NCBI GenBank assembly: GCA_004335835.1
Contig: RWJK01001896.1
Coordinates: 1 to 64,000, forward strand
Reading direction: 5' to 3'
DNA: 64,000 nucleotides
Source of the DNA: Scenedesmus sp. ARA3
Lineage: Eukaryota; Chlorophyta; Chlorophyceae; Sphaeropleales; Scenedesmaceae
Part shown: positions 47,978 through 59,800 of the stretch, one piece after another
Position numbering within the stretch: the stretch's first letter is position 1
Layout of the letters: every line of letters starts with the position of its first letter
The notes under the pieces: model-generated
Seen by the model: the letters and a program-made list of their open reading frames with translations, nothing else
What the model was told of the DNA's origin: nothing
Database searches by the model: none
Made by a program: the position numbers and the translations under genes

Positions 47978-50900
47978 TCAGGCTGCCTTGATCTTGTCGC
48001 TGCCTGGTGTGCCGGGCTCGCTGCCGCTGCCGTGCCCGCACTGGCGGCTCAGCGTGCCCACTGCTGCTGCCTTGCGCAGCGCATCATACTCCTCCTTGAT
48101 GCAGCTCAGCAGCACCTGCAAGGCCACGCCAAGCAGCCAGACATAGCAGCAAGCAATGAGTCGCAAGCGCACACAGAGTCAGCAGCAGTTAATGTGTGAA
48201 ACAATTGCACGAAGAAGCACATGCAGGCATCATTGCCTGGCAGTGGAGCGCTGTGCAGGGAGGTCACCTGGCTAGCTGCGCAACTGCTGCACACAGCACC
48301 TCCCAGAGCAGTATCTGCATCAGCTTGTGCCTGGCATACTGCATAGCTTTCTGATAACCAGTCACCAGTCGAACCGCATAGTGCACATGCAATTGCCACC
48401 CCGACAGTACTGCCAGGCATCCCACCCTGCGCTGAATGCAGCCAAACCCTAAAACCTCACCTCAGGCCGCACGGTCTTGCTGGCGTAGCAGGTGTGCGTG
48501 AATGTCAGGCTGTCGCAGTAGCTGAACAGGCTCATGAAGCAGCCAAAGGCATTCGGCTGCACGCCGTTGTGGATGCGCACCACTGGGTGCCCTGATAGGG
48601 CCCACTTGCCGGTTGGGCCGCGCATGTTGCTGAAGCCGATGGTGGCTTTGAAGGGCAGGCAGTGCAGCGTGGCCCAGGAGGACCAGGCCGGGTCCCGGAA
48701 CAGGAACTGCAGCAGCAATGAAACACACAAGACAGAGAGACGGACTTGAGCTAGCCGAAAAGCGGCATAGGGTGAAATGCATGATGGGGAGGGCACAGGC
48801 TGTCATGAAGGCGGCTGCAGGCACATCGCCGCAGTTGCTGGCTGCCCGCACCCATGCCGCCTGTTGGCGGCTGTGCATGATCATCGCCAGCGCCACCATC
48901 AGCGAGTGCAGCACACATGCCCGCTTATGCCATGTTACATTAGCTGTTACGTAACACATCTGCCGACGCCCACCTGGATGATGCTAGGCATGCGGATCGC
49001 CAGCGGCACCGCCAGTGAGTGCCGAAGCCAGCTCAGCAACCAGCCCACACATGCCGCTCATGCCATGCTATGTTACACGTTACCCAACGCATACGCCACC
49101 GCCCACCTGAATGATGCTGGGCATGCGGATCGCCAACGGCACCGCCAGCGAGTGCCGGATCCAGCTCAGCGACCAGCCCACACATGCCGCTCATGCCATG
49201 TTATGTTACACGTTACCCAACACATCTGCCAACGGCCACCTGGATGATGCTGGGCATGCGGATCGCCAGCGGCACTGCCAGGGAGTGCCGGATCCAGCTC
49301 AGCGACCAGCCCACACGCGTGTGGCACACATGCCGCTTATGCCATGTTGCATCAAATGCTACAATCCTTGTAACCTCAGCAGAGACCCACCTGGATGATG
49401 CTGGGCATGCGGATTGCCAGCGGCACTGCCAGCGAGTGCCGGATCCAGCTCAGCGACCAGCCCACACGGCCCAGCCTTGCCAGCGGCCCGCAGTCCCCAG
49501 TAAACAGTGGCACTCCAATGAAACTGAAGTTGTTGCTGTTGCCGTCTGTGCCAGTCAGCAGCCCTGGCATTGACCGCGTGTCTACCATGCTGCAGAGCCG
49601 CACGCGGTTCCTTGGCTGCTGCCCCATGCGCAGCAGGTAGCGCCGGATCCCTCCAGCTAAGCACGAGACAGCAAGCGTGTTAATGCTGGAGTGCACCAGG
49701 CGCGCAGTGCGGTGGAACTCTGGCAAGCTGAGTGTGATGCTGCTCCATTTGCGGGGACCCACGCAGTCGCGCGGCGATGCTTTGACTGCCGACTCGCGGT
49801 CAGCAAACCAGAAGGGCAGCCAGGAGGTGAAGATGAGGGCAGTGTAGCCATGCCAGCACATGGTGATGAACCTGCAGCCAGGAGGTGACGTAAAGACCAA
49901 TCATTTGACAGCAACAGCAACAGTGGGCCTGACACCTTGAAACCAGCAGACTACTATGTTGCAAATGAACGGGCCTGCAGGAGAATGCAAGCCCTCACTT
50001 TCATAGTAAGTGCTGTTCAATGTGTGACACACAGCATCACGTTGGCTGAGTGCCACTGCTGCTGCTGCTGGTGTTGTTGACTGGCGCACTTGCTCCACAA
50101 AGCTTTGCCTGCTACAGCTGCATGACTGTCGCTTCACCGCAACCGCAGCACACTCACTTCCACATCATCTTAAAAAACCCGCCCACTGAATGCACTCGGT
50201 GGCGCCGGTGCTGCTGCTTGTGCTGCTGCTTGTGCTCCTGCCGTGCTTCTGCTCCTTCGCTGCAGCCATGCTGGTGCTGTTGCTGCTGCTGCTCACCCTC
50301 CTCTGCATCACTGCTGGTGCTGCTGCTTTCAAGGCTGCTGCTGCTGCTGCTGCCCTCACTGCGTATTCCGCCCGCCAGGCTGCCGCTCTGACAAGACCCG
50401 AGATCACTGCTGCCGCTGCTGCTGTCAGCAGCTCGCCGCACTGCATCAGCTGCTGTCGCACTGCCAGCCCCCTTGTCACTGCTGCTGCTGCTGCAGCTGG
50501 CTACTGTGGCTGCCAGGTCAGCCTCTGCTGTTGCATCCAGTGGGTCCATTATCTGCTTGATGAGCTTCATGAATAGCTGCCCGTCGCCGATGATGTGGCT
50601 GGCCCGCATCAGCACATCAGTGCGTGCAGGGTTGCAGGTGTAATGGATGCACAGCACGTCCCAAGGAGGCAGCCCATCTGTGCCAAGGGGCTCGCTCGTC
50701 ATCAGCTGAGGTAGCATGAGCAAAGATGCAGCAGCGAGTGCAGCACAGTATGCGTGGCAGAAGTGTCAGCCGCATGTGATAGTATGACATGGCAAGGGCA
50801 CTTCAACAATTATATCTGCGCACTGCTATCGGCATTGCAATGGCTGTTCGTGCAAGCAGAATTCATGCAAGCGGCTCCTGCAAGCGCTTCCTGCAAGCTG

Positions 50901-52254
50901 TGTTGCCGCCTCACCTTGCCCATGTAGTCATCAAACGCCAGCTGCGCGTCCGGCCCATCTAGCGTGACCTCCCGCATCATGCGCCGCACGTCAAAGTCCT
51001 GCAGGTACTCAGCCTTCCAGGCGCCAAAGCGGAACACCACGCGCCGGCGAAACCTGCGGGCCGAGCAGTGCGCAAGATTCCCACCAGCATTAGGATGTAA
51101 TGCATAGGATTTTTAACCTTTGTGAAAAAACAACATCAAAACGGCCTGGTTCAGTGCGTTGCGGCGGGTGTACGTCGCAATAGGTGCAGCTGTTGCTTGC
51201 AGGAGAGCAGTGTGATGTGAAGCAGCCGCTGCTGCAGCACACCTATCATGCAGGTCAGCAGTCGGCTGCATCTTGAAGCTATAAGCACAGTAACAGGCTG
51301 GCACAGCCCTTTGTTAGGGATTTTTAAACACACGTGCGCAGCAGCTGCTTGCAGGACAACAGTGCGACGTAATCAGCCGCTGCTGCAGAGACACCTGTCG
51401 TGCAGGTCATCCCACGTGCTGCGTCGTGCAATAAAAAACACACCAACAGGCTGGCACAGCGCGCCGCGCTGGGGTTGCAATCAATTATGCACAGCAGCTG
51501 CTTGCAGGGCTGCGATTGAACGTGCTCTCAACCGGCAGCTGCTGCAGCGCACCTGTCATGCAGGTCAGCCATGTGCTGCATCGGTTTGACCAGCTCCTCG
51601 AGCGTGCAGTAGCCGTCTAGCGTCATGATGGCATAAATGTCTGGTGGCTGCTCCACGTTGCAGAAGTACTGGCTGAGCGGGGAGAGGCAGACCTCCTCCT
51701 GCTGCTGCGAAGCAGCGCTGCAAAATGAAGCCTCGGAAGAGTCCTGCAAGCAGTTAAAGGTGGTTGATGATGCAAATGTCGGGCAGGGGAGGTGTGAGGC
51801 ATGTGTGAGCGCGGGGTGCAGCTGGGTATGCGGTTTTGGTGGTACTTTGGCGCCTCAACAAACGCTGTGGATGGATACTCTCTGCTGCAGCAGTACCACA
51901 TGCAGTGCTGCAGTTCCACCAGCTGCCTCATTGGCGGGAATGACGAGCTGCAGGCATACTAACAGCCTCTTGAGATATATGATTGCATGCTTTGAAAGCT
52001 AGAGCGATTGCTGACCAAGGCATGCTTGCTACAGGGCGTTACGAGTCCGAGTTCACTTGGCAAACACAGCAGGACCTGCGGCCGCGGTATGCTGAGCACC
52101 CTACGACTGCGCACAAACGTACCTGACATAGGCTTTTCGAGCTGCCTTTCGCCCAGCCCTTTGATCGCATCCAGCTCCAGGTGCTGTCCTGCTGCTGCTG
52201 CTGCCCATGGCTATCTTCCGGTACAGGCACCACAACTCGTAGCCTTGGAGGCAT
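47978..52254 (-). CDS. WS/DGAT-type acyltransferase (wax ester synthase / diacylglycerol acyltransferase)
   Basis: On the minus strand, exons 52254-52123, 51743-51553, 51053-50915, 50705-50158, 49871-49391, 48706-48461 and 48115-47978 join in frame to 624 residues. Family enzymes transfer a fatty acyl group from acyl-CoA to a fatty alcohol or diacylglycerol. The N-terminal signature is CLSPLSQYFCNVEQPPDIYA. The catalytic HHxxxDG motif appears as SHIIGDG (residues 190-196): the second, catalytic His191 and the DG are kept, but the first His is Ser. The C-terminal half (INTLAVSCLAGGIRRYLL, ATIGFSNMRGPTG) matches the plant/bacterial WS-DGAT domain pair. About 100 extra residues of Ser and Gln/His runs follow the active site in exon 4, explaining the length over the usual 460-500. 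The ends of exons 2 and 5 are tandemly copied in the following introns. Confidence 0.82.
48960..49460 (-). repeat. Four-copy array of the 3' edge of WS-DGAT exon 5
   Basis: The coding end (minus strand: WIRHSLAVPLAIRMPSIIQ, then a GTGG donor) is repeated with junctions near 49391 (used), 49240, 49107 and 48974. The period is about 133-151 bp. All four copies keep CAG/GTGG. Confidence 0.94.
51180..51590 (-). repeat. Three-copy array of the 3' edge of WS-DGAT exon 2
   Basis: Plus-strand CACCTGTCATGCAGGTCAGC (minus: ADLHDR plus donor) at about 51551 recurs near 51393 (CACCTGTCGTGCAGGTCATC) and near 51240 (CACCTATCATGCAGGTCAGC). Shared flanking words include GCAGCAGCTGCTTGCAGG and AACAGGCTGGCACAGC. 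The spacing is about 150-160 bp. Confidence 0.88.
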
Positions 52255-53330
52255 GGCAAATCTCACAATTAGGCCTTCAGTGTCGCGAGGCTACACCTCT
52301 CCCACCAGGGCACTGGTCAGAGCTAGGCAGTTGAGCTGCTGTGCTCGCTGTGTACTGTGCCTGCTGCAGGTTCAGCTTCCCATCTTACGCCAGAGGTTCA
52401 ATGTGGCAAATTCAAGGCGTGCTTGTCTTGCTTGTCGTGCCGAGACAAAATGCGAAGATGAGCAGGACTTGCGCTCGTTGTTCTGCTGCGTTCTTTGCTC
52501 AAACAAGACAGGGAATTACAGTCGATACAGTAGTCAGACAGCATAAATCACGTAAAAGCGGACTTCGATCAACTTAGCTGTGAGGTGCCCGTGTGCGGAA
52601 ATTTTAAGTCGTGTGACAGAGGGTGAGATGTCACTGCGCTGCCACGACTTTTCCGCGTTTGTCGCGGTTGAGTACATCTACGGCTTAAAGTGCTTGTAAA
52701 ATAACATGGGGCAAGTGGATCTGCTGGCGCGGGGTTTCGCAGGTCAGACCCCTGCTCTCCCAGGGAGCTGGCCAGCGTGGGCAGTTGTCCAGGTACCTGA
52801 ACGCAGCTACTGAAGCTGGTGTAGGTTCCGAAGCCAAGGAGCATGAACATAGCAATTACATATGTACACATCATAGGCATGCCTGTTAGTGCTGGACATC
52901 GTACTCTCTGAGTTTTAGGCAACTGGTGCTTTTTGGGGAAGCAAGTTCAACAGCTAGCATGCAGATGTGACTTGGGACGCACCTGTGCACCCTTTTCACT
53001 ATCAAACTATGGAGTTAGGGCTTTAAGTCACAAATGAATCGCCCAGCCTGTGCTCGTGCGGCTTGCAACGAGGCGCTCTTCAACATGACAAACCCTACAG
53101 AATGACTGACAGCAGTTTGAGCTGTGGTGAGGACCTTGGATGGGTCCCGCAAGGCTGTCAAACCGTATGAGCAACCCATGCAGACAACTTGCTGCAAAGC
53201 GCAGACTTTGTTGCCTCTTTTGTACTTTGCTGCTGCAACAGACATCAGGCTAGGCTTGATTATCACTGCTGGACTGGGACAGCTAGTTCCGTACCTACAA
53301 TAAATCAACATACAGTAATCACATATCAGG
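52255..53330. other. Divergent intergenic region (WS-DGAT / TRM7)
   Basis: It separates two head-to-head genes and should hold both promoters. No coding region or RNA gene was recognised. Confidence 0.45.
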
Positions 53331-54298
53331 ATGGGTAAAGCCAGCAAAGACAAGCGCGACATCTACTACAGGAAAGCCAAAGAGGAGGGCTGGCGGGCGA
53401 GGAGTGCGTTCAAGCTGCTACAAATCGATGAAGTGTTCGACATCTTCTCGGGAGTTCGGCATGCTGTCGACCTGTGTGCTGCCCCCGGCAGCTGGAGCCA
53501 GGTGAGGGGCCAGTGCTGCTGCTGGCTGCTGCTACTGCTGCTGCTGCTGCTACTCACATCTGTATCACCACCTGCAATCACCTACTCACTGTCACACACA
53601 TACCACCTGCATGTAACATTGCCACCCTTGCTGCCTCAGGTGCTCAGCCGCAAACTGCACCTGCCAGCAGTAGCTGCGGGCGACCCAGACCCGCCAAAAA
53701 TCGTGTCAGTTGACCTGCAGCCCATGGCACCCATTGAGGGCGTAATCCAGCTGCAGGGTGACATCACCAGCGAAGCAACAGCGCGAGAGGTCATCGAGCA
53801 GTTCCAGGGGCAGCATGCAGACCTAATTATATGTGATGGAGCACCTGATGTGACAGGGCTGCATGACCTGGATCAGTATGTGCAGCTGCAGCTGATTCTT
53901 GCGGCACTGACGGTGGTCAGCCATGTGCTGCGGCCTGGCGGCAGCTTTGTGGCTAAGATATTCAGAGGTAAGCTGAGCAAAGAAACAAAAGAATGATGGT
54001 TGACTGCAGTGGCGGCAACCATGAGCGGCTGTGTGTCATGGCAGCAACGCTTGGAGTGGCTTTGGCTTTTGACGTTCTGCTGGGGTTCGGAAGTTTAGCA
54101 AATAGCTCTGCTGCAGCATAGTGTGGGTCACCTGGTGGGATGTCTCAGGGTGTGGGATGCATCTTGGTGTAGTGTTTGTTGTCTGCTTGGTGTATGCTGT
54201 GTGCAGCGTGCTGCTTTGGTGTGAGCTGAATGCTGTGCTGTGCTTCGTGCAGAGATATACAACCTTGTTGCTGCTGCTGCTGCTGCTGCCACTGCTGC

Positions 54299-54334
<36 letters not shown>

Positions 54335-54560
54335 AGGCAAGGACATCGACCTGATGTACAGCCAGCTGCGCGTGTTCTTCTCAGAGGTGTTCTGTGCCAA
54401 GCCCCGCAGCAGCCGCAACAGCAGCATCGAGGCGTTTGTGGTGTGCAGGGGCTACGCAACGCCCCCTGGCTTCCAGCCTAGTGCGCTGCGGGCGCTGCTG
54501 GCTGGGGCAGCAGAGCAGCATGAGGAGCAGCAGCAGGCATACCAGGTGGGTTTTTTGTGT

Positions 54561-54625
<65 letters not shown>

Positions 54626-55375
54626 TGGCTTGGTTGCTTGGTATCTGTGTCCCAGACTGTTGATGGCGGCGTTTTGCTGGTATCGCTATGGTCATGCTTG
54701 CTGCAAATAGCAACTGTAACGCAATGGGTGAGGGTGGCTGCTGCAAGCAGAATGCACATAGCGCATCATGGCACAGCACAAGCCAGTGCACGCATACATG
54801 CCACCCCGGCACTGTTGCTGCAATGCGTACATGTACGTAGACACCCTTTGTGTGTGCGTGCACGTGCACAGTGCTCAGTGCTCAGTGCACTGAGCCGCAC
54901 TGGGGCGTAGGTGGAAACAACAATCCTCATTGCCACCTGTTGGTGCCGCTTTCCAATACATTACACTACATTACACCTCAGGACTGAAACCTGCGCCGGG
55001 CACAAACCCAGCCAGCTGCTACTCCGCTGATGAGCGTGATCGTAATATTCTTCTTTTCTCGGGTGCTGGTTGCAGGCCGACCCCATCATGCGGCTAGCAG
55101 TGCCCTTCCTGGCATGTGGTGACCTGTCAGGCTGGGACGCCGACAGAAACTATGCCCTGGACGAAGCACCACCAGCGGCAGCAGCAGCAGCAGCAGCGCC
55201 GGAGGGGGCAGGCAGTGGCAGCAGCAGCGGCGGCTATGTAAGCCTGGATCCAGTGCAGCCGCCAACTGCGCCTGCCTACAAGACAGCCATGGAGCTTGTG
55301 AAGCGGCAGCAGCAGCAGCCACATGCACAGCAGCAACGGCAGCAGCAGCAGCAGCAGCAACTCCAGCCTTTATAG
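53331..55375 (+). CDS. TRM7: tRNA (cytidine/guanosine 2'-O) methyltransferase TRM7/FTSJ1
   Basis: Exons 53331-53501, 53640-53967, 54337-54545 and 55076-55375 join in frame to 335 residues. Family role: TRM7/FTSJ1 uses S-adenosylmethionine to methylate the ribose of anticodon-loop residues 32 and 34 of several tRNAs, in the cytosol, with Trm732 and Trm734-type partners. The start [20 protein letters not shown] is nearly that of the human and yeast proteins. The SAM motif is [12 protein letters not shown] (47-57 region). The catalytic tetrad is visible as Lys28 (SAFKLLQ), Asp123 (CDGAPD), Lys163 (FVAKIFRG) and Glu198 (NSSIEAFV). The last 100 residues end in Ala and Gln runs that are specific to this lineage. 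Intron 2 ends in a long (CTG)n tract before the acceptor, and intron 3 carries a (CTTG)16 repeat. Confidence 0.95.
54561..54624 (+). repeat. (CTTG)16 microsatellite
   Basis: Sixteen perfect CTTG units lie in intron 3 of TRM7, 15 bp after the donor. Confidence 0.97.
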
Positions 55376-55572
55376 CAGCAGCTGCAGGCAAGGCAAACTG
55401 GCCAGCAGCGGCAGCCTCAATGACTGCTGCCGCACGATCACCTGCCTTGCAGACACACCAACTGCGCTGTTTCTTGGTGGGAGAGACCCTGGCAGCTGTT
55501 CATTTGGCACTCTGCAGCTGCACGCTGTTATGCATTTTGAAGAGCCAAGAAGCCTTGAATTGCATACCTATG

Positions 55573-55617
55573 CACCTATAGGTGAGGGACGTCCCTCACC
55601 ACAGTGTCGACACTGTG
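55573..55617. repeat. Three abutting perfect palindromes
   Basis: CACCTATAGGTG (55573-55584), GGTGAGGGAC with its complement GTCCCTCACC (55581-55600) and CACAGTGTC with GACACTGTG (55600-55617) overlap or touch end to end, covering 45 bp. Confidence 0.92.
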
Positions 55618-55699
55618 CCAGGGTGCCGCAGTTGATCGCTGCCAGAGGGACACGCCGCATGTCTGGCTTGCAACATATGTGCCGCAGCCGCCGTCACGG

Positions 55700-55704
55700 T
55701 GTAA
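55700..55704 (+). terminator. Candidate polyadenylation signal (TGTAA) of TRM7
   Basis: TGTAA lies 325 nt after the TRM7 stop codon. Confidence 0.3.
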
Positions 55705-56588
55705 CATCGTTGACTTTGGGTGCTACTTCAAGTGCAGCTGTGTTCTACACGAGTGGCACGCCTGGTCACGGGTGCGCTGCACTGCAATATGTGTGCAGCA
55801 CAACCAGGATACCATGTAGTCCATAAGACCGGCAGTACGGTGTTGCCGAACTGTTGTGTGCCACGCTGTTGTGCAGGGTACTGCTGCAGGGTATGGCTCA
55901 GTGTATATCAGCCGCGTGTAAGGGTGCCTGTGTTACGGCAGCAGCTGCATACTGTGTTGGCTGGTGTTTGGGTTCTCCTGCGCCGCCCATTACAGCGCGT
56001 GCATATGGCTGATGGTAATCAATTTGCTTATCGTGGTGACCACAAGTTGGAGGCTTACACGACGGGAGCATTGCCAGCTTTTGGCATAGAGAAATTTCAG
56101 GGGTTGCTGAGTCTCAGCAGGATGGCGGCCAACCACCTTCCTGCATAATCCATGCATGAAACATCGGCCAGCCGGGCCCTAGATCAGCTCCTGAGTTATC
56201 CACCTCCACCGTGCGATGCTGACACTGCTGCCGTACCCAGCACTGCTGACACTGCTGCACCAACAACTCTCTGTCAGTTTACGTGCAGCCAGCCGCAAAC
56301 AGCCAGCCGCAAAAAGCCAGCAGCTCCACCCTGCCACCATCAGCTACCGGCCTGGCTAGTCAACAAAATGAGATGAACGAACCTTTGACGGACGATGGCC
56401 AACAACTTGTGTGCAATCATGGAGCGTGCACTGACGTGGCCCTTGATGCGCCACAACGGATGTCATGCAGCGTTGAAACAGTGATCGAAGCCGGTGTCAG
56501 AGTTATAGCTAGGGAAAAGACAAAGGCCACCACCTACAAGATCAAATGAAATTGCGATACCCATTTCTGGCCGAGCCAGCCACCAAAC

Positions 56589-56815
56589 CTACGAAGCAGC
56601 GGCACCATTCCAGTCAAAGTCAAACCACCCGGAGCTAACAGGTGTTATAACAGCAGCAGTAGCAGCCGGCCCAGCGCCAGCTTTCTGGGATCGCTGCTGC
56701 ACCTGAGGGCCCCAAGCAGCCGGCCATTCTAGTACTGTTACTTCAGCTGTGCTGCTGGCTTCCTGCACGCCCTGGCTGCTGGATGCTGGGCTGACTGTGG
56801 CCTTGCTGTACACCT

Positions 56816-56849
<34 letters not shown>

Positions 56850-59800
56850 GTAGGTTGCGTGTGGCTGTTGTGTGTACTGTGCAGGTGCAGGGTTGTGGAT
56901 ACAGGTAAACTTCAGTTCTGCTGCATGCGCTGCTTGTGTATGTTCATCAGCATGCACTGCCGATTGAGCAAGGGCTGCAGCTGGGCGCTGCTCAACAAGG
57001 AGCTCCATCACAAGCTCTATCACGTCAACACCATAAGAATAAGCAACGTCTCAGACAGTAGTACTGTCACTTGCCTTTGCAGCGCTGCTGCTGCTGCTGC
57101 TGCTCACCTTGGTGGGCCCAGGTTTGAACCCCTTCTCCGGTGCAAAGCTCGCAGCAAAGTCAAAGCTAGTGCTGCTGCTGCAGACCTGCGTTGCTGGCCC
57201 GCCTGCGCCCGCAAATGCAGGCGCCCGGCCGCCTGGCAAAGCCTGCAACTGCATGCCTGGCTCAGCCATGAAAGCCATTACTACGCCAGCACAGCTGCCA
57301 GTGGACCATGACAGGTCAGCAGCATCGAAGCTGAAGGGTGCTGAGGTGGGTGACAGAGTGGGGGCTGAGCGGCCAGCAACTAACACTTGGGCACTGCAGG
57401 GGAACGGTCAGCAGCATGAAGTGACAGGTCAGCAGCGTCAAAGTTGAAGGCCGCTGAGGTGGGTGACAGAATGGGGGCTGAGCGGCCGGCAACCAACACT
57501 TGGGCACTGCAGGGGAACAGGTCAGCAGCATGAAGTGACAGGTCAGCAGCGTCAAAGTTGAAGGCCGCTGAGGTGGGTGACAGAGTGGGGGCTGAGCGGC
57601 CGGCAACACACACTTGGGCACTGCAGGGAAGATCAGGCAGCACCGCAGGCTCTATGTGAGTGACAAGAACGATTGCATGATAGTTGCGTAAGCATGGCTG
57701 CTAGCGAATGCTCCACATCACAACTGCAAAGCGCTAGTGCGGGCATCTGCAATGGGTGGCGAGGTCCTGCGAGTGTCAAGGCCATTCGGTGCGCAAGCAC
57801 GAGCGCGCCAAGATTGGTACACATCGAAAGTGCACAGCAGTGGTTCTGACACGAGCACTGTACGGACAATGCAGAACAGCTGGCTTGAATGTTCTCTGTG
57901 CCGTCTCCCACATGATGCTGCTGGAGCCATATGTATAGGCACGATCACCAAGATCATGCTCCACATTTCAACTGCAAGTGCTCGTGCTGCCTACATGCTT
58001 TGTGTAACGCAAGCTCAGCCTCCTCGGCAGTTGCCTCATATGTCTGTGCGTGCGCACCTGACGCTGCTTGGCTGAGGCCCCAGTTCATAGTTGAGCCTAA
58101 AGCTGCAGCTGGCAGCTGCTCCAGGGTTCAGGGTTCCAGGCAAGTTCAAATTTGAACAGGTGGCGGGGCTGGCGACGTTCCAAGGCAGCAGCGCATTGAC
58201 TGCCTGGATAGTGATGGCCTGGCTGCTGGGATTTGTAACAGTTATAACACCATCCACCAGGTAATTAGGTGCAGGAGAGGAAGAAAGACTCCTGGTGACC
58301 TTAACAGAGTACTGCGCTGTGCTGCTGCTGCCGGCATATATCTCCATTCTGCTGGGTGTGACGCTGCTGGCAACTGCCCACGCGAATGCGCCGGCAACGT
58401 ACGTCTTTGTAACTGTTACTGACAGCTGGGGTTCAGGGCGGTCTTGGAATCCAGGGTTTGGGGTGGGTGAGGGAGGCGGGGTGGGTGGTGGCGGGGGTAC
58501 TGGGCAGCTGATGGGAGTGGCAGTGAGGCTGAGGGTACTGGTGAGGGTGGATCCTGGTGCTGATGGTGTGCCAACAGTGCTCTGCATGAGGGCTTGTGAT
58601 TGGCAATCGATCTGCAGGCAGCACAGCGCGCGTGGCACAGAGATAGTGAGTGGGGCAGAAGGTGTGCCAACAGTGCAGTGCATGACGGCTTGTGATTGGC
58701 AGTCGATCTGCAGGCAGCATGCACGGCACATATCATGTTGGGAGTGGCAGTTGGGCTGAGGGTGCTGGTGAGAGTGGATCCTGGCACTGAAGGTGTGCCA
58801 ACAGTGCTCTGCATAATGGCTTGAGATTGGCAGTCGATCTGCAGGCAGCAACGCATGCGTGGCACAGACAATGTTAGGAGTGGCAGTGACGGTGAGGGTA
58901 CTAGTGAGAGTACTGTGGTGCATTCACTGCCTGGGGCTGATGGCACACCAATTGTACTTTGCGTTACGGCTTGCAATTGACAGTCGATCTGCAGACAGTG
59001 CAGGATGCGTGGGCACAGCAGGTAAAGAATGTTTGAAAATCAGGACGCATAGATGCGCCACAACATACAGTGAATGGCGGCTAGAAGCAGGTGTATGCAA
59101 CAGGAAACAGCACAACATGAGGCCACAAGACTTGCAAGTATCATGAAACTAGCTTGCATGCTGTATTGGAGCTGAAATGCAGTAGTGGCAGGACTAGCAG
59201 CAGAAACACCACTGCTGCGTGCACCCCCCCCCCCNNNNNNNNNNNNNNCCAACAACGCAATACATTATCGTACATATCAGGACTGAAACCTGCGCCATGC
59301 ACTAGCCCTGCGACCCGCTACTCCTCACCCTGGCAGCAGTGCCGCATGATCCAGGAGCCAGCCCATTGCCCATAAAGCCTCCATTGATTGCCACATCAAA
59401 GTCAACGCTTGCTGCTGCCTCACACACCATCCTGCCCTGCGGCAGGCCTCCCACAATCGGACTGTAGTACGGAGCACCAGCAACTGCACAACTGGCACCA
59501 AACAGTATGCAGTTGTTGGCCAGATTGTTGATGTTTGGACTGCCAAAGTCCAGAATGAAGTCCCCGGAGGTGGTTTGACCGCCGTTCCAGGCTGTCGCTG
59601 TTATCCTGCAAGGCTGCCGGAAGTTTGACCCGAAAGCTGCTTGCAGGACGAGGCTGCTGACGCTGCAGGTGTTGGTTTGACTAGGGTCAATGACAAGGGA
59701 GCTGTACTGCCAGCCGTTGTTGCCGCAGGGCAGGTTGATGTTGCTGCCCCAGAAGCACTGTAGCTGAAGCCTGCTGAGCCACATCTGGTTCACGGGATCG

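Larger units (their letters stand above)
55376..56588. other. Convergent intergenic region (TRM7 / cell-wall glycoprotein)
   Basis: No supported gene. It contains a cluster of adjacent palindromes at 55573-55617 and a TGTAA at 55700-55704. A plus-strand frame to 56148 has no recognisable features. Confidence 0.45.
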
